Below, piece after piece: positions 48,254 through 57,024 of a DNA stretch of 64,000 bases (within the stretch, counting starts at the first letter, position 1; every line of letters starts with the position of its first letter). The position numbers were made by a program, and so were the translations under genes. The notes beneath the pieces were generated by a model. The model ran no database searches and had not been told where the DNA came from. It saw nothing but the letters and a program-made list of their open reading frames with translations. Source of the stretch: Rhodobacteraceae bacterium LMO-JJ12 (GTDB lineage: Bacteria; Pseudomonadota; Alphaproteobacteria; Rhodobacterales; Rhodobacteraceae); the NCBI GenBank assembly GCA_021555075.1, contig JAKGBX010000003.1, positions 466,443 through 530,442 of the forward strand. The letters run 5' to 3'.

Positions 48254-49140
48254 AGCGTGGCCCCTGCGCGCGCGGCGGTCTTTGCGGGGGCGGTAAGCCC
48301 TGTGAGAGACGAGGCGGCGCGCGAGGCTTCGGCTGCGAGAATGGGCCATTCGGGCACGTCGTTGTCCCATTCGATCAATAGCGGGCGGGGGCCGGAGCGA
48401 GCCAATGTGTGATCCAGCAGCGCCCAGACGGGTTCATCAACCGCACGCCCGTGGCTGTCGATCAAGAGGGGTTTGCCGTGGTCATCCGCCTCGGTGTCAT
48501 GCCCGGCGAGGTGAATTTCGCCGACAAGATCGAGTGGGAAGGCGTCGATATAGGTTTGCGGCGAAAAGCCGAGATTGGTGGCGGAGATGAACACGTTATT
48601 CACATCAAGCAGGAGACCGCAGCCAGTGCGGCGGGCAATTTCACGCAGGAAATCGGGCTCGGACCAGGTGCTTTGCGCAAAGGCGAGATAGGAGGAGGGG
48701 TTTTCAAGCAGCATGGGGCGGGCGAGCGTCTCTTGAACCTGATCAATGTGGCTGGCGACGCGGGCAAGTGTTGCGTCGGTGTAGGGCAGTGGCAGGAGGT
48801 CGTTGAGGAAATTACTGTCGTGGGTGGACCAAGCGAGATGCTCAGAAAAGCTGGCGGGTTGAAGCCAGTCGCAGAGATGGCGCAGGCGGGCCAGATGATC
48901 GGGGTCGAGCGGGGTTTCACCGCCGATTGAAAGTCCGACGCCGTGCACGGAAATCGGAAAGCGTTCAGAGAGATGGCGCAATTGTGCGAGCGGTCGGCCA
49001 CCGGCGCCCATGTAGTTTTCGGCGTGGATTTCAAGCCAGCCGACGGGTGTGGGATCATCGGTAATGGCCGCATAGTGCTGTGGCTTGTAGCCGACGCCGG
49101 GTGCGGGGGGCAAAGAAGTGTGACGCTGTTGGTCAAGCAT
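48250..49140 (-). CDS. bufB: DUF692 MNIO enzyme, BufB-like
   Basis: A 296-residue TIM-barrel multinuclear non-heme iron oxidase (MNIO, DUF692). Likely metal ligands lie in WLEIHAENY (E37, H39, E41), HGVGL (H66), SEHLAW (E100, H101), LLENP (E146), GLLLDVNN (D179), EIHLAGH (H210) and DSHG (D228, H230). Characterised members convert precursor cysteines to oxazole-thioamide or 5-thiooxazole products. It lies 74 bases below the precursor gene, with a hairpin between. ATG 49140 follows a weak purine stretch (GAGACAGAC). Confidence 0.9.
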   Translation of the reverse strand: MLDQQRHTSLPPAPGVGYKPQHYAAITDDPTPVGWLEIHAENYMGAGGRPLAQLRHLSERFPISVHGVGLSIGGETPLDPDHLARLRHLCDWLQPASFSEHLAWSTHDSNFLNDLLPLPYTDATLARVASHIDQVQETLARPMLLENPSSYLAFAQSTWSEPDFLREIARRTGCGLLLDVNNVFISATNLGFSPQTYIDAFPLDLVGEIHLAGHDTEADDHGKPLLIDSHGRAVDEPVWALLDHTLARSGPRPLLIEWDNDVPEWPILAAEASRAASSLTGLTAPAKTAARAGATL

Positions 49141-49177
49141 GTCTGTCTCCGCATGAGGCGCATTTGTCGGGTGTGGC

Positions 49178-49202
49178 CGGGCGGAGGGTTTCACTCCGCC
49201 CG
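49178..49202. other. Hairpin between bufferin precursor and MNIO gene
   Basis: CGGGCGGAG (49178-49186) and CTCCGCCCG (49194-49202) form a perfect 9-bp stem with a seven-base loop, 12 bases past the precursor stop. No U run follows on the minus strand, so partial termination or message protection is likelier than full termination. Confidence 0.7.
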
Positions 49203-49214
49203 AAACCGGGGCGT

Positions 49215-49517
49215 TTAGGAGGGCAGATCGCGGCTCAGCTCTTCGAGCGAGCCCATGCGTGCGGACCCATCGGCCATGGCGGGCAGTTCCATCGAGGCGC
49301 AGGTGCCTTTTTCGACCATTGTCCAGGCGTTGCCTTGGTAGTCGACCTTGGATGTGCCTGCGCAAGTGGTGCCTGCGCCGGCTTTACAGTCGTTCTGACC
49401 GGCCAGCGACACGCCGTAGCATTTTTCCTGCTCGGCGGCGGAAACGGAGGTGGTGTGTGCGGCGATTGCCGTGGCGACGGCGCCAGCGAGGGCGATGGTT
49501 TGCATGGTATTGGACAT
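49215..49517 (-). CDS. bufA1: DUF2282 bufferin-type precursor peptide, BufA1-like
   Basis: A 100-residue precursor with a signal peptide (residues 1-28, ending VSAA). The mature part has four cysteines, C33, C44, C52 and C73, in the DUF2282 pattern [19 protein letters not shown] and KGTC. In characterised bufferins cysteines of such peptides are turned into thiooxazole rings and bind copper in the periplasm. The tail after C73 is short and acidic. ATG 49517 follows GGGAG. First gene of the four-gene operon. Confidence 0.88.
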   Translation of the reverse strand: MSNTMQTIALAGAVATAIAAHTTSVSAAEQEKCYGVSLAGQNDCKAGAGTTCAGTSKVDYQGNAWTMVEKGTCASMELPAMADGSARMGSLEELSRDLPS

Positions 49518-49698
49518 TTCGGGTCTCCCTTTGATGGATCACTTGGTTTTTTAATCTGATCGCTGAGTGCGATGGGAAATTGGTAACCTCACATATCACA
49601 TTTAGGCCACTCACGAGCCTGTGCATCACGCAGGCGTCAGAGCCCAGCGGCGCGCCGTGAGCAAATGTTTCAGCGAATCACGCGATAACCTGTTGAAA
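49518..49698. other. Upstream region of the bufferin operon
   Basis: The operon promoter must lie here on the minus strand. A small dyad ATCGC-TGAGT-GCGAT (49559-49573) lies about 45 bases above the start codon; it is too short to call an operator. No clear sigma-70 or extracytoplasmic sigma hexamers were found. Confidence 0.35.
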
Positions 49699-49734
49699 AC
49701 AAAAGAAAGGGCGCCGCAGCTATCTGCGACGCCC
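49697..49734 (-). terminator. Intrinsic terminator of thrS
   Basis: GGGCGCCGCAG (49709-49719) and CTGCGACGCCC (49724-49734) form an 11-bp stem with one mismatch. On the minus strand it is followed by TTTCTTTTGTTTT, as expected for termination of thrS. Confidence 0.8.
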
Positions 49735-49798
49735 AAAACGCTCCGGCGCTGGAATGTTACAAGTCACATCGCAGGCGCGGAATGTTTACGTTAAGATT

Positions 49799-51745
49799 CT
49801 AACGCAAATCCGGCGGTGTCGCCTCGACCTTGAGGGCCGCGACAACGTCGTCAAGTGCTTGCACCGAGGTCTGTTTTTCGCCCAAACGGCGCAGGGTGAC
49901 GGTTTTTTCCTCAACCTCGCGATGGCCGAGCGCGAGGATCACCGGCACTTTGCCGAGCGAGTGTTCGCGCACCTTGTAGTTGATCTTTTCGTTGCGTAGA
50001 TCGGCCTCGGCGCGGATGCCGACGGCTTGCAACGCGGCGGTGACTTCGCGGGCGTAGTCATCGGCCTCGGAGACGATGGTGGTCACGACGACCTGACGCG
50101 GGGCGAGCCAGAAGGGCAGCTTACCTGCGTGTTCTTCGATAAGAATGCCGATGAAACGCTCAAAACTGCCCAAGGTAGCGCGGTGCAGCATGACGGGGCG
50201 GTGTTTGGCACCGTCAGGGCCGATGTAATTGGCGTCGAGCCGTTCGGGCAGGACGAAATCAACCTGATGGGTGCCGCATTGCCAGTCACGCCCGATTGCG
50301 TCGGTGAGGACGAATTCGAGTTTCGGGCCATAGAAGGCACCTTCGCCGGGGTTGAGTTCGGGTTCATACCCGGCGGCGCGGGTGGCCGACAAGAGCGCGG
50401 CTTCGGCCTTGTCCCACACGTCATCGGACCCGGCGCGCAGATCGGGACGGTCGGAGAATTTGACCTTGAAGTCTTCAAAGCCGAGATCGCGATAGACGTT
50501 CGACAGGAAGTCGATGAAGCGGGCGGTTTCAGATTCGATCTGTTCTTCGGTGCAAAAGATATGCGCGTCGTCCTGGGTAAAGCCGCGCACCCGCATGATG
50601 CCGTGCAGCGCGCCCGAGGGCTCATAGCGGTTGCACGAGCCAAATTCGGCCATGCGCAACGGCAGGTCGCGATAGGATTTCAGGCCCTGTTTGAAAATCT
50701 CGACATGGCAGGGGCAATTCATCGGTTTGAGCGCGTTGACCGATTTTTCGCGCGCATGTTCCTCGTCAACTTCGACGATGAACATGTGTTCCTGGTATTT
50801 TTCCCAATGCCCGGAGGCTTCCCAGAGTTTGCGGTCGACCACTTGCGGCGTGTTCACTTCGACATAGCCGCCGCGTTGTTGCATCCGGCGCATGTAGTCC
50901 TGAAGGCCAGTGTAGATGCGCCAGCCGTTGGGGTGCCAGAAGATCTGGCCGGGGGCTTCCTCTTGCATGTGAAAGAGGTCCATCTCGCGACCCAGTTTGC
51001 GGTGGTCACGTTTGGCGGCTTCTTCCAGCATGTTGAGGTATTTGCGCAGGTCTTCCTTGTTCTGGAAGGCAACGCCATAGATGCGTTGCAGCATGGCGCG
51101 GTCGGAGTCACCACGCCAATAGGCGCCTGCGACGCTCATCAGTTTGAAGGCGTCGGCGGGGAGTTGGCCGGTGTGTTGCAGGTGTGGGCCACGGCAGAGA
51201 TCCTGCCAGTCGCCGTGCCAATACATGCGCAGAGGTTCGTCGCCGGGGATCGCCTCGATCAGCTCGATTTTATAGGGTTCATGGGTGCCGCGATAATGTT
51301 CAATTGCGCGCGGGCGTTCCCAGATTTCGGTGCGCACCGGGTCGCGAAGGTTGATGATCTCTTTCATCTTCTTCTCGATGGCGCCGAGGTCTTCTGGGGT
51401 AAACGGCTCTTCGCGGTCGAAATCGTAATACCAGCCGTTTTCGATCACCGGGCCGATGGTGACTTTGACATCGGGCCAAAGCTCTTGCACGGCGCGGGCC
51501 ATGACATGAGCAAAGTCATGGCGGATCAATTCGAGCGCGGGGGCCGCGTCTTTCATGGTGTTGATGGCGATTGATGCATCAGCGTTGAGCGGCCATTGCA
51601 GATCGTGATGCGCGCCATTCACGGTGGCGCTGATCGCCTTTTTGGCGAGAGAATTGGAGATGCTGGCGGCGACATCGGCGGGGGTGACCCCGGCGTCGTA
51701 CTCGCGCGAATTGCCATCGGGAAAGGTGAGAGAGATTTGTGCCAT
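49799..51745 (-). CDS. thrS: Threonyl-tRNA synthetase
   Basis: A 648-residue class II synthetase charging tRNA-Thr. It has an N-terminal TGS domain (1-60), an editing domain with [11 protein letters not shown], the catalytic core with PMNCPCH (zinc Cys), [22 protein letters not shown] and [17 protein letters not shown], and the C-terminal anticodon domain. ATG 51745 ([11 protein letters not shown]) follows GAGGAGG at good spacing; an upstream in-frame ATG adds 31 residues unlike the family. A terminator follows the stop. Confidence 0.96.
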   Translation of the reverse strand: MAQISLTFPDGNSREYDAGVTPADVAASISNSLAKKAISATVNGAHHDLQWPLNADASIAINTMKDAAPALELIRHDFAHVMARAVQELWPDVKVTIGPVIENGWYYDFDREEPFTPEDLGAIEKKMKEIINLRDPVRTEIWERPRAIEHYRGTHEPYKIELIEAIPGDEPLRMYWHGDWQDLCRGPHLQHTGQLPADAFKLMSVAGAYWRGDSDRAMLQRIYGVAFQNKEDLRKYLNMLEEAAKRDHRKLGREMDLFHMQEEAPGQIFWHPNGWRIYTGLQDYMRRMQQRGGYVEVNTPQVVDRKLWEASGHWEKYQEHMFIVEVDEEHAREKSVNALKPMNCPCHVEIFKQGLKSYRDLPLRMAEFGSCNRYEPSGALHGIMRVRGFTQDDAHIFCTEEQIESETARFIDFLSNVYRDLGFEDFKVKFSDRPDLRAGSDDVWDKAEAALLSATRAAGYEPELNPGEGAFYGPKLEFVLTDAIGRDWQCGTHQVDFVLPERLDANYIGPDGAKHRPVMLHRATLGSFERFIGILIEEHAGKLPFWLAPRQVVVTTIVSEADDYAREVTAALQAVGIRAEADLRNEKINYKVREHSLGKVPVILALGHREVEEKTVTLRRLGEKQTSVQALDDVVAALKVEATPPDLR

Positions 51746-52014
51746 TGCGGCCTCCTCGTCAGTTTGGCGCCCACGGAACGCCCGGTTGCGGGTTATGTGT
51801 GTAAGGCGTGATTTGGCGGGGATGGCGGGCGTTGTCAATTGTTTGGGCTAAATTGTGGGTATGGGTGCGGCAAATGGGCCATGTTGTCATCGGTGGGACA
51901 TCGTGGCGGACCCCGGCGGTCAAGAACCGGGTTAATCAATTACGTCGTGTTTGCGCATGGCGCGAAAAGCGGGGACACTGGCGGCGCGGTGGAAGGGGCA
52001 GAAGGACGGATGAT
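51746..52014. other. Divergent gap between thrS and the MFS gene
   Basis: A 269-base gap without a credible gene. It should carry both promoters and perhaps a leader controlling thrS, but I see no T-box or clear attenuator. Confidence 0.4.
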
Positions 52015-53286
52015 ATGAGCATGAAAAGCGCCCTGTTTCAGCGTCTGAGCGGGGCGACAAGCGAAGCGCAACCGGGAGAGGCCGGGAATTTCCTGCGCCA
52101 TGCCGGGGCCTTGACGCTGACCAAATCCGCCGATGGGTTGTTTGACCCGAAACTGGTGTTGAGTTGGCTTTTGACGGCCCTTTCGGTGCCTGCGTTTTTT
52201 GTCGGTTTGTTGGTTCCGATCCGCGAGGGCGGGGCGCTGTTGCCGCAATTGTTCATTGCCAGGCGCATTCACGCGATGAAGGAGCGCAAATGGGCGTGGG
52301 TGTGGGCGAGCGTCGTGCAGGGGGCGATGTTGGGCCTGATTATCTTGATTGCATTGAGCCTTGAGGGCGCGGCTGCGGGGGCGGCGATTTGCGCGGCGCT
52401 GGCGGTTTTGGCGGTGGCCCGGGCCTATGCCTCGGTGAGTTACAAGGATGTGTTGGGGCGCACGGTTGCCCAGACCCGGCGCGGGGCGGCGACCGGGTTT
52501 GGGGCGTCGGCGTCGGCGTTGGTGGTAATCGGTTTTGCGTTGCTGTTGATGGGAGCGCCGGTTGCGCGCATGACGTTGGTCTGGGGCGCGCTTGGCGTGG
52601 CGGCGGGAGCGTTTCTGCTGGCGGCGGTGGTCTTCGCCGGGTTGCACGAAAGCGGCGACGACGCGACGCGCGATACGCAAGAGGGCGGGTTACGCGCTAC
52701 GCTGGGCCAAATGCGATTGTTGCGCGAAGAGCCGGGGTTGGCGCGGTTTGTGGTGGCGCGGGGCTTGCTTGTGTCGAGCGCGCTGGCGCCGCCTTATCTT
52801 GTGCTCTTGGCGTCGGAGACGGGGAACGCGGCGTTTGATCGGTTGGGGGCGTTGGTTCTGGCCTCGGCCATTGCGTCGTTTTTGTCGAGCTATGTATGGG
52901 GGCGATTGGCGGATCGCTCGTCGCGCCGGGTGTTGATCTATTCCGGGTTGGCGGGGGCGGGCGCCCTTGGTCTTGCGCTGGGGCTGCGGGCGGCGGGGTT
53001 GGCGGGTACGCTCTGGGCGTTGCCGCTGTCGCTGTTTTTGTTGATGATCGCCTATCACGGGGTACGGCAGGGGCGCTCAACCTATTTGGTGGATATGGCG
53101 CCGGAGGGCAAGCGGCTGGCCTATACCGCCGTCGCCAATACGGCGATTGGTGTGTTGTTGTTGGGCGCAGGCGTGTTTGGGGCGCTGGCCAGTTTTGCGG
53201 GTGCTGCTGTGACGCTGGGCTTGTTTTGCGCGATGTCGGGCATGGCGGCGGTGGTGGCCCACGGCCTGGATGAGGCGGAAGAGTGA
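52015..53286 (+). CDS. MFS transporter
   Basis: A 423-residue major facilitator protein with about twelve hydrophobic segments, first from about residue 42. A cytoplasmic loop after segment two has RIHAMKERKWAW, and a symmetric loop after segment eight has WGRLADRSSRRVLIYSG, a form of the family motif GxxxDRxxRR. Substrate cannot be inferred; a multidrug or metabolite exporter is possible. ATG 52015 follows AAGGA with a spacer of eight; ATG 52021 is an alternative. Confidence 0.8.
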   Translation: MSMKSALFQRLSGATSEAQPGEAGNFLRHAGALTLTKSADGLFDPKLVLSWLLTALSVPAFFVGLLVPIREGGALLPQLFIARRIHAMKERKWAWVWASVVQGAMLGLIILIALSLEGAAAGAAICAALAVLAVARAYASVSYKDVLGRTVAQTRRGAATGFGASASALVVIGFALLLMGAPVARMTLVWGALGVAAGAFLLAAVVFAGLHESGDDATRDTQEGGLRATLGQMRLLREEPGLARFVVARGLLVSSALAPPYLVLLASETGNAAFDRLGALVLASAIASFLSSYVWGRLADRSSRRVLIYSGLAGAGALGLALGLRAAGLAGTLWALPLSLFLLMIAYHGVRQGRSTYLVDMAPEGKRLAYTAVANTAIGVLLLGAGVFGALASFAGAAVTLGLFCAMSGMAAVVAHGLDEAEE

Positions 53287-53340
53287 TTGCGGGGCGGGCG
53301 TGGCCCCGATAGCCTTGGTGTCAAACCAAGGAGTAGAGGC

Positions 53341-54093
53341 ATGAGCGAATTTCTTGAAACGCCTGAGGGGCGGCGGTTGGCTTATCACAAGAGCGAAGGT
53401 GTGGGGCCGTGCGTGGTGTTTCTGGGCGGGCTGAAATCTGACATGGAGGGCACCAAGGCGGTGCATCTGGAGGCATGGGCGCGCGCGCGTGGGCGCGCGT
53501 TTTTGCGGTTTGATTATTCCGGGCATGGCGAGAGTTCGGGCCGCTTTGAAGACGGGTGCATCGGCGATTGGCACGAAGATACGCTGGCGGCGGTCGAGAC
53601 GCTGTGCGAGGGGCCGATGGTGGTGGTTGGCTCAAGCATGGGAGGGTGGCAGGCGCTGTTGCTGGCGCGTGCGTTGCCAGAGCGGATTGCCGGGATGGTG
53701 ACGATTGCGGCGGCGCCGGATTTTACCGAGGACGGCTATTGGGCCGATTTCAGCGAGGCGCAGAAGCGCGCGTTGGAGGAGGTTGGTCACGTGGAATTGC
53801 CAAGCGATTACATGGAGCCTTATGTCATTACCAAGCGGATGATCGAGGACGGACGCGAGCGGTTGGTTTTGCGCGCGCCGCTGGCGTTGCGGTTTCCTGT
53901 GCGGTTCTTGCAGGGCACGGCGGATACCGCCGTTTCGGTGGCGACGGCAGTGCGATTGCTGGAACATGCAGAGGGGCCGGACATGCGGCTTACCCTGGTC
54001 AAGGATGCTAATCACCGGTTCTCGGATGAAACCTGTCTGGGTCTGGTCGAGGCCGCGGTTGAGGATGTCATTGCGGTAGGAGGTGGTGGCTGA
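53341..54093 (+). CDS. Alpha/beta hydrolase
   Basis: A 250-residue alpha/beta hydrolase. The nucleophile elbow GSSMGG is near residues 98-103, an acidic residue follows the strand RFLQGTADTAV, and the His is in DANHRFSD. The N-terminal GRRLAYHKSEG and the GLKSDMEGTKA loop resemble the mammalian ABHD10-type thioesterase group, a tentative parallel. ATG 53341 follows AAGGAG. It lies 54 bases after the MFS gene and may share its message. Confidence 0.8.
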   Translation: MSEFLETPEGRRLAYHKSEGVGPCVVFLGGLKSDMEGTKAVHLEAWARARGRAFLRFDYSGHGESSGRFEDGCIGDWHEDTLAAVETLCEGPMVVVGSSMGGWQALLLARALPERIAGMVTIAAAPDFTEDGYWADFSEAQKRALEEVGHVELPSDYMEPYVITKRMIEDGRERLVLRAPLALRFPVRFLQGTADTAVSVATAVRLLEHAEGPDMRLTLVKDANHRFSDETCLGLVEAAVEDVIAVGGGG

Positions 54094-54121
54094 TGTGGGA
54101 ATGGATTGAGGGGGTGTGAGA

Positions 54122-54547
54122 ATGGAGCAGAGGGTATCGCTTATCACGTTGGGGGTGGCGGATATGGAGCGCGCGGCGGCGTTTTACGAGGCGCTGGGCT
54201 GGAGGCGTGTGGAGAGCCCGGATGGGGTGATCGCATTTGATCTGATCGGTCAGACGCTGGGGCTTTATCCGCGTGCGAAGTTGGCCGAGGATATTGGCGT
54301 GCCGGAGGCCGCGTTGGGGCATGGCGGCATGACGCTGACTTATAATGTGCGCGAGAAGGGCGAGGTAGCTGAGGTGATCGAGGCGGCGCGGGCGGCGGGT
54401 GCGAAGGTGTTGAAAGAGGCGGCGGATGTGTTTTGGGGCGGGCATCATGGGTATTTTGCCGATCCCGACGGGCATGTCTGGGAGGTGGCGCATAACCCGT
54501 TTTCAGAGTTGTCGCCGGAGGGCGCGTTTCGCTGGAACGGGTATTGA
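54122..54547 (+). CDS. VOC family (glyoxalase-like) protein
   Basis: A 141-residue protein of the vicinal oxygen chelate fold with two beta-alpha-beta repeats. LITLGVADMERAAAFYEALGW at the N-terminus and GGHHGYFADPDGHVWEVAHNPF near the end are the family signatures, with His and Glu as likely metal ligands. The reaction is unknown. ATG 54122 was preferred to GTG 54116 because GAGGGGG sits at good spacing. It follows the alpha/beta hydrolase gene closely. Confidence 0.8.
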   Translation: MEQRVSLITLGVADMERAAAFYEALGWRRVESPDGVIAFDLIGQTLGLYPRAKLAEDIGVPEAALGHGGMTLTYNVREKGEVAEVIEAARAAGAKVLKEAADVFWGGHHGYFADPDGHVWEVAHNPFSELSPEGAFRWNGY

Positions 54548-54566
54548 GCGCGGCTGAGATGGCCAG

Positions 54567-55208
54567 ATGATGCGGCGCCCGCAGAGCATGTGGAGCCTTG
54601 AGACGCTGGGCCGGGTGCGGTTGAGCAAATATTTCTATATGCGCGAGTTTCTCTATTCGGAGATCGCGAATTTTCACGGGCTTCAGAATATTCCCGACGA
54701 CCCCGATCTGGCGATTGAGAATGGGCGGGCGTTTTGTGAAAGCTTGCTTGATCCGCTGGAGGAAACCTTTGGGCGGGTTGCGGTAAGGTCGGGGTATAGG
54801 TCGCGCGAAGTGAACCGGTTTGGCAATGAAAACAAACTGAACTGTGCGCGAAATGATAACCCGATGGAATGTCATATCTGGGATTGGGGGCGCGGCGAGG
54901 GCGCGGTGGCGGGGGCGACGATCGTGATCCCGTGGTTTGCCGATCAATACGAGGCGGGGCGTGATTGGCGCGATTTGGCGTGGTGGGTTCATGACCATTT
55001 GGCCTATTCCGAAATGTGGTTTTTTCCCAAGCTTTGCGCCTTCAACATCAGTTGGCGACCCGCACCGTGGCGCACGATTTCAAGCTATGTGGCACCGCGC
55101 GGCACGCTTTTGCGGCGCGGTGAGGCGCCGGGGGAAGCCTTGGAGGTCAGACAGGCGCGCTATGCAGATTTTCCGCCGTTTCGGGGCTTGGTGCTGACCG
55201 GCGGTTGA
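54567..55208 (+). CDS. M15-like zinc peptidase fold protein, function uncertain
   Basis: A 213-residue protein. LSKYFYMREFLYSEIANFHGLQNIPDDP and GRVAVRSGYRSREVNRFGNENKLN resemble the D-Ala-D-Ala carboxypeptidase fold (M15-like). A possible zinc site comes from HIWDW (His, Asp) and WVHDHLAYSEMWFFP (His pair), in the order H-x-D and H of that fold. There is no signal peptide, so a periplasmic wall role is not supported. It may be a peptidase of phage-lysin origin or a non-catalytic relative; the call is tentative. Confidence 0.5.
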   Translation: MMRRPQSMWSLETLGRVRLSKYFYMREFLYSEIANFHGLQNIPDDPDLAIENGRAFCESLLDPLEETFGRVAVRSGYRSREVNRFGNENKLNCARNDNPMECHIWDWGRGEGAVAGATIVIPWFADQYEAGRDWRDLAWWVHDHLAYSEMWFFPKLCAFNISWRPAPWRTISSYVAPRGTLLRRGEAPGEALEVRQARYADFPPFRGLVLTGG

Positions 55209-55292
55209 TTGCCGTGTTGTGGTGAAATGGCGGTTGACGCTGGGCGCAGTCCTGCGAAGTTGGGGCCGCAATTTCAGGAGTGAAGATTCCCC

Positions 55293-56003
55293 ATGAGCGA
55301 CCCATTGGTTCTGGTGCCCGGCATGATGTGCGATGCGCGGCTTTACGGCCCTCAGATCGAGGCGTTGAGCCGTGAAATGAATATCATGGTGGCCTGTGCG
55401 ACGCAGGGTGAGCGGATCGAGGAAATTGCCTCGGATATCCTGATGTCTTGTCCGCAGAAATTCGCGTTGGCGGGGCTAAGTATGGGCGGGATCATTGCCA
55501 TGGAAATTCTGCGCCGTGCGCCCGAACGGGTGACGCGGATTGCGCTGATGGATACCAATGCGCAGGCCGAAACGCCGCAGACCTCGGCGGGGTATGAGCC
55601 GATGATTGTCGGGGTGAAGGCGGGCAAGCTGGACGAGGTGATGCGCGGCTTTTTGAAGCCTGATTATCTGGCGCCGGGGCCGGGGCGGGTCAAGGTGTTG
55701 GGGATGATGGCGGAAATGACGCGCGATCTGGGAGCGGAGGTTTTTCTGCGCCAGGTGCGGGCGTTGCAGCGGCGGCGCGACCAACAGGCGACGTTGCGTA
55801 AAATCAAGGTGCCTGCGCTGGTGATGTGCGGCGCGCATGATCGGCTGACCCCGGTGAAACGGCATGAGTTCATGGCCGAACTGATCCCCTATGCCAAGTT
55901 GCATATCGTTGAGGATGCGGGCCATGTGCCGACGCTTGAAGCGCCCGAAGAGGTGACCGACACGTTGCGGACCTGGATGAGGCAGCCGTTCGTGCTGCAA
56001 TAG
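55293..56003 (+). CDS. Alpha/beta hydrolase, second
   Basis: A 236-residue alpha/beta hydrolase. The N-terminus LVLVPGMMCDARLYGPQIEAL is typical, the nucleophile elbow is GLSMGG near residues 66-71, the acid lies in CGAHDRLTP and the His in DAGHVPTLEAP. The substrate is unknown. The ATG is preceded by AGGAG. The next gene begins four bases after the stop, so the two are probably in one operon. Confidence 0.83.
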   Translation: MSDPLVLVPGMMCDARLYGPQIEALSREMNIMVACATQGERIEEIASDILMSCPQKFALAGLSMGGIIAMEILRRAPERVTRIALMDTNAQAETPQTSAGYEPMIVGVKAGKLDEVMRGFLKPDYLAPGPGRVKVLGMMAEMTRDLGAEVFLRQVRALQRRRDQQATLRKIKVPALVMCGAHDRLTPVKRHEFMAELIPYAKLHIVEDAGHVPTLEAPEEVTDTLRTWMRQPFVLQ

Positions 56004-56007
56004 CGCG

Positions 56008-56229
56008 ATGGGTTTTTTCAAAGGCAGCAAGCGGACACTCCAGCGGGCGCAGATCTGGACCCGCAAGCATATCCCGCCGGTGCTGCGGCTGGTGGCGGGG
56101 CTGTTGCTGATCGGCGGGGGCGTGGTGGGGTTTCTGCCAATCGTGGGTTTTTGGATGATCCCGCTCGGGGTGGCCGTGGCGGCCTTGGATGTAGTGCCAC
56201 TTTGGCGCTGGATCGTGGGGCGCAGGTAG
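56008..56229 (+). CDS. Small membrane protein of unknown function
   Basis: A 73-residue protein. The first 25 residues are strongly basic (KGSKRTLQRAQIWTRKH), followed by a long hydrophobic hairpin (27-66; LRLVAGLLLIGGGVVGFLPIVGFWMIPLG, quoted in parts) and a basic end WIVGRR. It begins four bases after the alpha/beta hydrolase stop, so it is likely translated from the same message. I do not recognise the family, but similar short proteins with the PVLGFWMIPLG-type core are common in Proteobacteria. Confidence 0.6.
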   Translation: MGFFKGSKRTLQRAQIWTRKHIPPVLRLVAGLLLIGGGVVGFLPIVGFWMIPLGVAVAALDVVPLWRWIVGRR

Positions 56230-56239
56230 GACCGGCGTT

Positions 56240-56806
56240 TCAGGCCGAGGCGGCGCGGCGTTCTTCGCGTGTGAGTACAGTTGGGTTGACGACGGGTGCG
56301 CCGGTGGTGTCAAAGCACGGCGTTTTACGCCATTGACCCGAGAGATTGGCGCCAAGAGCCATTCGTATCATTCGAAAAGCGATCCGGGAGATGCCTTTGT
56401 GGCGGTATTTGCCGCTGGGATCTTTTTTGAACGCCCAGCCGATCTGTGGGCCAAGCGGGGCGGTGTCGTTGATCCGTTTGGCGGTCATTGAGACGATGGC
56501 CACACGCGGTTTGCGTGGGGTGGAGAAGAGCGGGGCGTTGCAGCAATCGGCATACCAGCGATAGAGGCCCTTGGGCGAAAGCTGTAGGGCTGCAAGGTGT
56601 TCGACGCCGGATGTGATGTGCAGATTGTCGGGCGTGGTTTGCCAAATTTCGACGCCATCCGGGGCCGGATCAGGCTGACCCAGGTGGATTGCGGAGGCGC
56701 GGCAATCGGGGCAATGGCAGGATAGATGGCTGCCCACGTTTGGCGAGGCGACGTCAAGATGGCCGCAAAGTTTGCCGCAAGTGCAGGAAAATGAGACCTC
56801 GGGCAT
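56240..56806 (-). CDS. DUF6151/GFA-like zinc-binding protein
   Basis: A 188-residue protein with the cysteine pattern of the GFA fold: CTCGKLCG (residues 8-15) and CHCPDC (30-35) bind zinc. Later marks are LYRWYADCCNAPLF and GWAFKKDP. The DUF6151 label is from memory of similar proteins, whose role is unknown. ATG 56806 follows AAAGAGAG; an upstream in-frame ATG adds 15 residues. The gene is convergent with the small membrane gene, only ten bases apart. Confidence 0.72.
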   Translation of the reverse strand: MPEVSFSCTCGKLCGHLDVASPNVGSHLSCHCPDCRASAIHLGQPDPAPDGVEIWQTTPDNLHITSGVEHLAALQLSPKGLYRWYADCCNAPLFSTPRKPRVAIVSMTAKRINDTAPLGPQIGWAFKKDPSGKYRHKGISRIAFRMIRMALGANLSGQWRKTPCFDTTGAPVVNPTVLTREERRAASA

Positions 56807-57024
56807 TTCGGTGCTCTCTTTGGGTTCGGTCAGCTTGGGGAATTGTCGCAAGAAGTGTGCTTCGCGGCAAGCGTTTGTGGTGCAACGCTGTCGTCTGAAG
56901 GGGTGTGAATGTGCGGGAGTGGGGGAGGGGCGGCGAAAACCCGCTTGGGGTAGCCAGTCGGATCGGCGCGCGTCGCAATCAAGATGCGGCGCGCGCTGAT
57001 CAGTGCCTCGTCTGACGAGCAGGG

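Noticed and set aside
49518..49600. Possible extracytoplasmic sigma promoter for the bufferin operon
   Set aside because: A GTTACC-like element is present on the minus strand, but no matching -10 at proper spacing.
50027..51574. 515-codon plus-strand open frame opposite thrS
   Set aside because: Fully antisense to thrS, whose class II motifs are complete; its translation has no recognised family.
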